A DNA stretch of 64,000 bases from Boletus sp. NGJ (lineage: Eukaryota; Basidiomycota; Agaricomycetes; Boletales; Boletaceae): contig JAGTXK010000134.1 of the NCBI GenBank assembly GCA_019096195.1, positions 124,001 through 188,000 on the forward strand, given 5' to 3'. Below are positions 55,132 through 64,000 of this stretch, in pieces. The number at the start of each line of letters is the position of its first letter. The stretch's first letter is position 1. Under the pieces are notes generated by a model. It ran no database searches. It saw only the letters and a list, made by a program, of their open reading frames with translations, and was not told the origin of the DNA. The position numbers and the translations under genes are program-made.

Positions 55132-56245
55132 ATGCCATCCACCATTCAAACCATCCTTGATGACGCTACCACTGCCATTTGCAAGATTCAAAAGGCCAAG
55201 GTGCTTGGAACGACTGAATGAGGTACTGCACAGGAAGAGGCATGGCATCAGGCCATCACCGAGATTAAGGGTCACCTGGTACATGATCACAGTTCTATAC
55301 ACTGACCAGCTAATGAATGAATTTTTAGGAAAGGATTCAGGCACTCACAAGTTCTGCTGAGAGTATTCCTCTACTGGCCATTGCCTGTGACATCCAACTC
55401 AAGGAATATGAGCACAGTCATTGGCCAGATTGGCTCAAAATTCTCAAGTGCAACATCACTGGTTGATCTGACCACCCTTGGCTCAAGGTCAGTCTTGTCG
55501 ATACCAGGAATGTGGTTGCCACTGCATTGGTAAATGTTGCTTGGCCCTCCAGACAGCCCATCAACACTGAGGATGGGAAGGCAGGGCAAAAGCTGGTCGA
55601 TGAGGACCCTGACATGGACGATGCACAGATGGTGCCGAAAAAGCCTGCCGTGGGGAAAGGTAAGGCTTGGGAGATTGACTCACTGGAAACTGAGCCTGAG
55701 CCACACAGATGATCAAGACACTGCATTGACGCCTCAGAAGCTTCGACCAGTGGCAGGACATGGGAACACTCTGCAGGAAGGTCTCAGCTGCCCTCGTCTG
55801 TGGCAGATGTCAAGAGGTGAACACTGAGCAGGCATGTGACACCTGCAAACGCTGGGGTTATACCTGCACTCCGAATCCTGGACATGCCTGCCTGGAATGC
55901 CACCAATGCAAGGTACACTGCTCTCTGGCAAAGAAGTGCCAATTGTTGCCCTCTCATGTTCGCCGATCTCCATCATTGGATGCCACACAGAAACGGTGGG
56001 GACACAGTCAGTCACACGGTCAGCCACCTTGGTTGAAGCCTCGACGCAGTTCCCCTGCATGCCTTGCCACCCCAATCACCCCCCGTGCCAACCCATCCCA
56101 CACCAAGAACATCCAAATCCCTGAACCTGCAGTGTCCTTGCCCATTGAGCTAGCCGCCAGCTTGAAAATTGGCCCTCTAACAAAGAAGGTCAGACAATCT
56201 AAACCAGCCCAGGGTAAGTGGTCATTGTTGTACTCAATTGTTTGA
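55132..56245 (+). pseudogene. Zn2Cys6-type zinc cluster gene, copy B
   Basis: The start at 55132 reads MPSTIQTILDDATTAI, as in copy A. A TGA follows after KVLGTTE (about 55220), where copy A has a Gly codon. After an intron (donor GTACATG near 55279, acceptor near 55349) an exon reads ESIPLLAIACDIQLKEYEHS. The cysteine cluster (about 55835-55930) has the same C-x2-C-x6-C-x7-C-x2-C-x6-C spacing (CDTCKRWGYTC, then CLECHQCKVHC). The frame containing it runs from 55760 to the donor GTAAG at 56215, where it reads KKVRQSKPAQG. Frame changes between 55.45 and 55.76 kb and the early stop mark it as decayed. The product would have been a DNA-binding protein like copy A. Confidence 0.6.
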
Positions 56246-56324
56246 TGGAATCATACACCCCATAGTCCTCAACACGGTCATGATACTGAGGCTGATGAAA
56301 TTGGTACTAGTCACCCAAGCACCT

Positions 56325-56804
56325 TGTTATAATATATGAAATTTTCAAACTTTTCATATGAACACTTACTTTTCATTTTCATCAATCTTTTTCTTCATAA
56401 GTCACATGACTGTGCATGTAACTGTGGGAACATATCACATGACAGGTCTAGAACCTATGACATCATATGACATCACACCTCATGTGATCCATGACTCTTT
56501 AATTTGCGCTCTTTCTCACACAGCCCCTTTAATCTCCATCTTACTATACTTAGTAATTTATCACACGCACTGCTTGGTCCATGCGCATCTCTCTTATGTA
56601 TATAAAGTAGCACTTTGATGACTGGTAACCCCAGTCTAATCCACTTGTATTTTTCCTCCAACAACTCATTAGCTTTGGCCACTCTGGTCATCATAGGGTT
56701 GGGAACAGTATGGACTAAGACTCCCCACCTCATTCATTGAGCCAGGCTTTGTGTAACCTGTGAACAGTTCAAGCCTTGTGGTTTGTGCCGAAAGGTTCAT
56801 AACA
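56325..56804 (+). repeat. 5' LTR of the outer gypsy element
   Basis: A 480-bp LTR, recognisable by alignment to the reverse complement of 57185-57666 across its whole length. It is more diverged from the two nested LTRs than they are from each other. Confidence 0.85.
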
Positions 56805-57184
56805 CTTGGATTAGACTGTATACACAATGCTTGGACTCCAGAGCCAAGGAGATTATACACGGGCCCAGCGTTTAAGGGACATCTGAAGTCTTCAGCACGT
56901 GGAAGCTTCAGCACTTGACGCTGACAAGTATAGTACTCGGCAAAATACTAGTTATATATGCTTGTCCGGCGTCATAAATACGGATAAAGTTGCTGCCAGG
57001 CATAGTGCACTAGCCCCACTTCTTAGGTGGTTGCTGACCTAAGCGTACATTGATTCTACGATAGTGAATCCAGGTTCACGTGATTACCTGTGACATCACG
57101 CAGTGCGATAGGAGATTTTATCTTGACTTATCTCTATGCACACCTGCTGGTAGTAAAGCAGTTATACTCCGGTCCCCCTACCAC
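56325..57184 (+). mobile_element. Outer Ty3/gypsy element (family G2): 5' LTR and leader, interrupted
   Basis: The 5' LTR is 56325-56804 (TGTTATAATA to TCATAACA), inverted relative to the LTRs of the nested element and of the same family. A leader follows from CTTGGATTAGACTG and is cut at 57184 by the nested element. It resumes at 63615 and reaches a gag-like start near 63866 that is open to the window edge, so the rest of the element lies outside. It is more diverged and poorer in CpG than its nested relative, hence older. Confidence 0.85.
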
Positions 57185-57666
57185 TGTTATGAGTCCTTTC
57201 GGAAAACACACCACAAGGCTCGGAATGCGTTGCAGGCTACACGAGTCCTGGCTGAACGAATCAGGAGGGGAGTCTTAGTCCTGGATATTCCCAACCCTAC
57301 GACGGCCTGAAGACCGAAGCTAATGGATTGTTGGAGGAAGATACAAGTGGATTAGACTGGGGTACCAGTCGTCAAAGTGCTAGTTTATATACATGAGGAG
57401 AAGTGTGCACGGACCATGCTGTGCGTGTGATAAATTACTACGTATGGTAAGACGGAGATTAAGAGGGCTGTGTGAGAAGAGCGGAAATTAAAAGGTCGTG
57501 GATCACATGAGGTATGATGTCATATGACGTCATAGGTTCTAGACCTATCATGTGATGTGTTCCCACGGTCACGTGCACAGTCACGTGACTTATGAAGAAG
57601 AAGTTTGAAGAAAATGAAGAAGTAAGTGATCGTTTGAAAAGTTTGAAAATTTCCCATATTATTACA
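57185..57666 (-). repeat. 3' LTR of the nested gypsy element
   Basis: A 482-bp LTR, TGTTATGAGT to TATTATTACA on the plus strand, with the purine tract of the element directly adjacent (reads CCCCCTCTTTAAG on the plus strand). Confidence 0.92.
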
Positions 57667-60600
57667 CTACCCCCTCTTTAAGACTCGAATTCCAGGCGAG
57701 TCGTTGTTTTTTCGTTTTCGGTGAAATTTTCATAAGGCGAGAATAAAGAAGCGAATGCTGATAACGATAAGACCACGAAGCTTGCGTGGTGCGGAAGGGT
57801 TAAGACGATGGAAATCTTGTACTGCATCCGGTGCAGTTACGTGAATGTCTTCAGATTCCCAAGTTCGATCGGTTTCGTCGTAACCTTTCCAATGAACCAA
57901 ATATTCTATTTTGCCTTTCTTCAACCTGGAAGCGGCGATATAATCAACTTCGAATTGCTCTTCTCCTTCTTCGTCAATTTCTATAGCGTCTGGTCGAGAT
58001 TTAGGCTGTCCAGGCAGCGTATCTCTATATGGTTTGACGCGAGAAATGTTCACAGTTGGATGGATGTGAACCGAATTAGGTAGTTTGAGCGTTACGGCGT
58101 TAGGAAGTACCCGAGTGATGACGTAGGGGCCAATCCATTTTTGTGTGAGTTTTTTCGCCGTATAAGGAAGTTTTAATTTATCGGTTGAAAGCCAGACTTG
58201 CTGACCAATAGAATATTCGTGGTGCTGTAGATCGTTTTTTATCGGAAGAGGTGATCATCCTCTCTCGTGTAGCTTCCAGCGCTTCTTCAATCTCCTTATG
58301 ATTTCGCCCAATTTCGTCTGCAAAACCCGTGAGATTCCCTTCGAAACCCATTCGCGGTATGTAGTTTCGTGTGACTTTAAAGGGGATTTCTCCAGTGGCT
58401 GTAGTGACGGTGTTGTTGTGAGAGAATTGGGCTAATTTCAACCATTCGACCCATTCGTTTTGTTTCTTTCCGGCATACGCGCGGAGATACTGCTCGAGAT
58501 CTCGGTTAACGCGTTCGGTTTGTCCGTCTGTTTGCGGATGGTATGCCGTAGAGATTTTTTGTTTTATACCAAGAAGCTTGCAAAGCTCTTGGGTGAAAGC
58601 AGAAACGAATTGTGGTCCTCGATCTGATACGAGGGTAGAGGGAAGTCCGTGTGTTGACCAGACGTGGTCTCGAAATAGGATAGCTAGATCTTTCGAAGAA
58701 CAAGTATCGTATGTTGGTATAAAAATAACTTCTTTTGAAAATCTGTCCACTACAACGCATATAGCCGTAAAAGATTGTGATGGCGGTAAGCCTGTGATGA
58801 AATCTACTGATAGATCTTCCCATGGTCTTTTTGCCGCGGGAAGAGGAATGACTTTTCCTGCCGGTGCATTTTGCTTACCCTTCGTGAGGGCGCACACTTG
58901 GCAGTGATCTACGTAAGTTTTTACGTCCTTTGTGACTCCTGGCCACGAGAAATATCGAGAGAGAGTATGTATAGTTTTTGAATGACCGCCGTGTCCTGCA
59001 ATGGGCGAGTCATGGCATAATGTAATGATTTCTGTACGTAAAGATTCAGGTACGTAGATTTGATCTTTTTCGTTTTTGAATAGATTAAGTTCTGAGTAGA
59101 AAAGGAAATTGTTTATAGCGTCGACGTTATGTTTTTTGGATTCTTTTTGTATTTTTGTCATAAGATCAGAAGAAAGAGAAACGTGGTTTATAAATATGGA
59201 AGGAGGGAGAACGGTGACGTTTTGATTGTGATCTACAACTGCGTCACCGTGATCTGGTCGTCGAGATAAAGCATCGGCTCTTCCATTGGACGATCCAGGT
59301 TTGTATACGAAAGAATAGTTAAATTCTTGAAGAAGTGCGTGCCAACGTGCTTGACGTCCGCTAAGCGTTTGAGGCTTCTTCCAGTATTCGAGGTTCTTGT
59401 GGTCGGTCCAGATTTCAAATCCTTCGCGACCTATTAAATAGTGACGCCATTCTTCTAATGCGCGTATAACTGCAAGCAGTTCTTTATCGTAGATAGGGTA
59501 GTTGCGCTCTGCGCTGTCAAAAGAGTGAGAGATAAAGGCGACTGGTCGCCAATTACCATCGTTGCATAATGTGGAGAGCACTGCTCCCGTGGCGATGTCT
59601 GAAGCATCGGTTTCCACACGCATTTCTTGATCGCGGTTAGGATACGCGAGAAGTGGTGCTTCCGTGAATTTTCTTTTTAGGTTGGTGAATGCTTCTTGTT
59701 GATCTGGACCCCATTTGAATGGAACGTCTTTCTTGGTAAGATCGTTCAAGGGTCGTGCGATTTGCGCGAAGCCTTCGATGAATCGTCTATAATAATTACA
59801 GAGTCCGAGAAAGCCTTGAAGTTGCTTCAAGCGAGTAGGAATTGGCCAGTCCATGACCCCAGCTACTTTCTTCGACTGCATTTCTACCCCCTCTTTAGAT
59901 ACCACCATCCCTAGGAAATCTACTTTTGTCTGCCGAGAAGGTACACTTTTCTGGTTTTACGTAAAGGTCGTTTTCGCGGAGACGGCGTAAAACTTCCTTT
60001 ACAACTTCTTCGTGCTGTTCTTTTGTCTTTTTTGAGGTAAATATCATGACGTCGTCGATGTAGATGACGACTACGGCATACATGTCGTTAAATATATCGT
60101 TCATCATAGTTTGGAATGTAGGAGGGGAGTTCGTGAGTCCGAAATACATAACGGTGGGTTCGTATGCTCCAATAGGGGTAACGAATGCTGCTTTCCATTC
60201 GTCGCCTTCTTTGATGCGGACATTGTTATAGCCCCATCGGAGATCCATAGCCGTAAATAGATCCGCATTTTTGAGTCGATCAATTAATTGCGGAATGAGA
60301 GGGAGTGGATACGAATTCTTGATTGTTCCTTCGTTTAGATAGCGGTAGTCCATAACCATTCGTTTTTTGCCGTCTTTTTTAGGAATGAAGAAGACGGGAG
60401 ATGTCTGTGGAGATTTGGAGGGTTTGACGTAACCCTTTTTGACTTCCTTTTCGATAAACGTTCTGACTTCTTCCATCTCGATGTCCGAAAGGGGAATAAC
60501 ACGTCCTTTCTTGGGGATGAAGTCTTCTTTGAGATCGATTGCGTGATCCCAATGTTTTCGTAAGGGCATCCTTTGTGATTCTTTCTCCGAGAAAACATCT

Positions 60601-63130
60601 AGAAACTCGTGATAGGTTTTAGGGAACTTTTTCTTTTAGTCCTTCTTCTATCGTACGTAGTTGAGCCGGCTCGTAAGAAGAAGTGGGTCCTAGGCCCATA
60701 ATTTTACAGTATGAGGTACATCGAGGAAACGTAATTGTCTGTTTTACCCAATCGATGTCAGGGTTATGACGATATAGCCAGTCATACCCGATGATCATTC
60801 GATGAGTGCCTAATTTAGATATATAAGCGTCTATGACTTCGTAGTGTCCTTCGATTTCCACCATCAGGGTTACCGCATGACGGATCGGTCCGATTGCTCC
60901 TTCCGAACCGTCAGCGTTATGTATCTTAATGGGGTTGTCGATGGTATAGAAAGGTATTCCGTGTCTTTTTACATAGTCCTGATCGATAAACGTATGCGAC
61001 GCTCCCGAATCCAGGAGGGACTGGAAACGGTAACGCGACCACTGGCCGTTAACGTTGCACGATACTGTGGTTTCGAGAGAGAACTCTCCACCATAGGAAA
61101 GCGTAGATGCTTGGTTTAACGTGACCTTTGTGGGTTTATATATATTCGATATTTTTTGTTGTTTTACGAGGGAATTAAGTACACTTAATTCTGGTGCCAC
61201 GCTCAATTGAGACGCCCTCGCAGATTTCATAGATAATTTACGTAGTACAGCGGAGAGATCAGAGATAGGGAAATCGGTATGTGTACATGTCGTAAGAGAT
61301 GATGAAAGAGAGAATAAGTTCTTGCCGCTGAGTTCCCTCTGCACTCATTGGCGCTGTCCATTTAAAGCCTGAGCAGCTCGGGCTTTTGCTTCTACCTCGA
61401 ATTTGTCTCTGATAGTACGCTTCCGCCTCATCGGTAACGTAAGTCCTTGCTGCTACGCTTGGTGCCGCCGTAGCTACGGGAGGTTGCGGGAGAGGTCGTT
61501 GCGCATATGCGCGAGATTGGGATTCGTTAAAAAACGTGGGGATACTCATTTTCTCCCTGGTTTTGCTCGACGTACGAGCCTTGGTTCCAGTCCCAGATCT
61601 GGCGTTGCATGGGCGGACGACCTGTCCTTTTGAAAGGGTTCGTCGGGCAGTTGGGTTTGATGTGGCCGGGCTTGCCACAATGGAAACAGGTGCGAGTTTC
61701 CTTGGAGGGTCCAGCCTGCTGGACACCTATCTCCATGGGCGCGCCGCGACCCGGTTGCGTTCCTACTGCCGTGTAGGTAGGACGATATGAATTTTGTGGG
61801 GGTTGCCCACGGGGAGGAGGGAAGGATGATGCGCGGTTGAGATCTGTGAGGTGGACCACGCTCGTTTACGATCTGCTCGAATGCCCGCCCTATGTACTCT
61901 GTAGTTGATGACTAGATCTTCGTAGTCAAAATTGCGAGCGGGGCTGTTCAAGACGAGATCGTTCGTAGATTTTGTAGTCTACCGCCTTTTTCAGTAGAAC
62001 TGCGGCGTGGTGGTCGTCGATGTACGACTCTTTCCTTAAGATCTCGAATCGTTGGAGGAACAGGTCGATAGGATGACCATTCTGTTTTAAGGTCTCGAGT
62101 TTCCTTAAAGACTCGTGGGCCAGAGTGTCGATGCAGAAATGGGTTTTTATCTGCTCCTGCAACCTGTTCCAAGTGGGCCATGCAGTCGGCTCCTTTTGCC
62201 GGCTAGCACGACCCCGTTTGCGTCCGTCTCGATGGTAGCTTCCTCATCGAGGTAGTGCTCCATGATGAGTTGCGCGAAGGCTTCCGCTTTTCCTTCGAGA
62301 CGGGAGAGGACCGCGATGTCCATAATCTTGTTGTTTTTCCATGTTCTGGGCGTCAACCCAGAGACGGAGCTTGATCCACCAGGGGCGGAATGATGACCTT
62401 GTGCCGTCCCATTTCCCAGGATCGGCGATCTTCTTTCGTGATGTTGTCCTTGTCGCGCTCCTGCGTGAGGTCGGCGAGTTTCTTGACCAACTCGTCGATG
62501 TCGACTCTAGACATATCGTTGGTTGGGCCTTAGGAGGGATGCGGGGCGGAGGTAAGAGCGGAAGTATTGGATGCGGTATAAGGGCGAATGCGGAGGATGG
62601 GCGGAGAGGTCTGACTTTGTCGGGGTTTCTTGTGTAGGTTTTCCTTTTCCTTCGTCGGTCTTCTTTCAGAACCTTACTGCCAGATATCTTGCAATCCGGC
62701 TCTGGGGTTCCTACGCCTTCGTAGGAGTCGAAGTATAGATCGTTAAAAATGGTGGGCGACGGTGGTAGGGGGACCGGAGTATAACTGCTTTTACTACAAG
62801 CAGGTGTAGCACAGGAGAAAGGCGAGATAAATCCCCCTAACGCTACTTCGTGACGTCACAGGTGATCACGAGAACCTGGGTTCACTATCGTAGAACCAGC
62901 GTACGCTTAGGTCGGCAACCACCTAAGAAGTGGGGCTAGTGCACTATGCCCGGCAGCAACGTTATCCTTATTTATGACGCCGGACGAGCGTATATTCAAG
63001 CGTTTCGGCGAGTGCTTTTCTCGTCACCGTCAAGTGGTGAATACTATGCAGATGTCCCTTAAAACGCTGGGCCCGCGTATATCTCCTTAGCTCTGGAGTC
63101 CGAGCGTTGTGTATCGCAGTCTAATCCAAG

Positions 63131-63614
63131 TGTTATGAGTCCCTTTCGGAAAGCACACCACAAGGCTCGGAAATGCGTCGCAGGCTACACGTGTCCTGGC
63201 TGAACGAATCAGGTGGGGAGTCTTAGTCCTGGATGTTCCCAACCCTACGACGGCCTGAAGACCGAAGCTAATGGATTGTTGGAGGAAGAGTACAAGTGGA
63301 TTAGACTGGGGATTCCAGTCGTCAAAGTGCTAGTTTATATACATGAAGAGAAGTGCGCACGGACCATGCTGTGCGTGTGATAAATTACTACGTATGGTAA
63401 GACGGAGATTAATAGGGCTGTGTGAGAAGAGCGGAAATTAAAAGGTCGTGGATCACATGAGGTATGATGTCATATGACGTCATAGGTTCTAGACCTGTCA
63501 TGTGATGTGTTCCCACGGTCACGTGCACAGTCACGTGACTTATGAAGAAAAGTTTGAAGAAAATGAAACGTAAGAGATCGTTTGAAAAGTTTGAAAATTT
63601 CCCATATTATTACA
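63131..63614 (-). repeat. 5' LTR of the nested gypsy element
   Basis: A 484-bp LTR nearly identical to 57185-57666. The sequence next to it inside the element (CTTGGATTAGACTGC on the minus strand) is the same primer-binding-site region found after the LTR of the outer element. Confidence 0.92.
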
Positions 63615-64000
63615 ACCACCATTGCCCACCATTTTTAACGACCTCTATTTCGACTCCTACAAAGGCATAGGTGCCCCAGATCTTGGTTGTAAGATACTGG
63701 GAAGTAAGGCACTGAAAGAAGACCGACCTAGGAAAAGGAAAGTTTACCAAAGAAATCCTGACAAAGTCAGACCTCTCTGCCCACCCTCCACATTCGCCCT
63801 ATATTGCATTGCCCACTTTCGCTCTTACCTTTGCCCAACCTCCCTCTTGAAATCCGTAAACAAATATGTCTCGTCTAGACATTGACGAGCTCATTCAGAA
63901 ACTCGCTGACCTCACACAGGAATGCAACAAGGATAATATCACAAAGAAAATTGCCGACCCTGGAAAATGGGATGGCACAAGGTCCACCTTCCACCCATGG
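63615..64000 (+). mobile_element. Outer gypsy element (family G2), leader and start of gag
   Basis: Sequence after the nested element continues the outer element's leader and matches, in the opposite orientation, the leader of the nested element at about 62510-62770. A gag-like frame starts near 63866 (MSRLDIDELIQKLADLTQE) and is open at the window edge. Confidence 0.85.

Larger units (their letters stand above)
57185..63614 (-). mobile_element. Ty3/gypsy chromodomain retrotransposon (family G2), nested, fossil
   Basis: A 6,430-bp element is flanked by perfect ACCAC duplications (57180-57184 and 63615-63619). In element order (minus strand) it holds the 5' LTR 63131-63614, a leader, gag from about 62514 with a CCHC zinc knuckle (CFHCGKPGHIKPNC, about 61690), an aspartic protease (LDSGASHTF, about 61010) and reverse transcriptase (YIDDV box, about 60060). 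RNase H (about 59590), integrase (about 58450-58950), a chromodomain (about 57850-57950), a purine-rich tract and the 3' LTR complete it. The LTRs differ at only a handful of positions and CpG is retained, so it is young. It is broken, with about half a dozen interruptions. Confidence 0.93.

Overview
The window looks like a repeat-rich stretch of a basidiomycete genome, most likely an agaricomycete. The evidence is the roughly 50-bp GT-AG introns in every multi-exon gene that can be read, the transposase types present (a Tnp2-like long transposase, a Plavaka-like C-terminus, DD34E Tc1/mariner), Ty1/copia and chromodomain Ty3/gypsy elements, and several multi-copy gene families of unknown function that I associate with agaricomycete genomes. 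Family names are from memory, since no search was possible. No tRNA, rRNA or CRISPR array was recognised.

Layout. 1-8.7 kb: a decayed Pro/Gln-rich gene cut by a solo LTR, a second solo LTR, a decayed minus-strand gene of a repeated family, and a Tc1 end fragment. 8.9-21.4 kb: a divergent gene pair (minus-strand Zn2Cys6 gene, plus-strand gene ending in a DUF6698-like region). Its plus-strand member carries an intronic minisatellite and a copia element inserted in another intron; a Tc1 element sits in that copia's 5' LTR. 21.8-26.3 kb: a CpG-rich island with a broken G1 (eqolisin) peptidase copy and a six-exon host gene for a lysine-rich, probably nuclear protein. 26.8-39.5 kb: CpG-poor repeats, namely two inverted copies of a 1.1-kb satellite-armed element, a second Tc1, a truncated gypsy element, a Plavaka remnant and short MITEs. 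39.5-41.4 kb: a second, apparently complete G1 peptidase gene. 42.1-50.6 kb: a segment bounded by hAT-like inverted repeats and a near-perfect 8-bp duplication, holding a Tnp2-like transposase pseudogene and another divergent gene pair. 51.3-52.3 kb: a third solo LTR. 52.7-56.2 kb: an inverted second copy of the Zn2Cys6/DUF6698-type pair. 56.3-64.0 kb: a chromodomain gypsy element nested in the leader of a sister element of opposite orientation.

The genes do not form one pathway. The recurring theme is divergent pairs of unknown-function genes on short shared promoters, embedded in repeats. The Zn2Cys6 plus TPPPF/DUF6698 pair occurs twice, in opposite orientation, and is the best candidate for an undescribed system. 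Decay is strongly biased to C-to-T changes, and CpG-rich islands alternate with CpG-poor blocks, which suggests regional cytosine methylation or a similar process. The only genes that look complete are the G1 peptidase at 40.4 kb, with Arg where the catalytic Gln is expected, and the lysine-rich gene at 24.4-26.0 kb.
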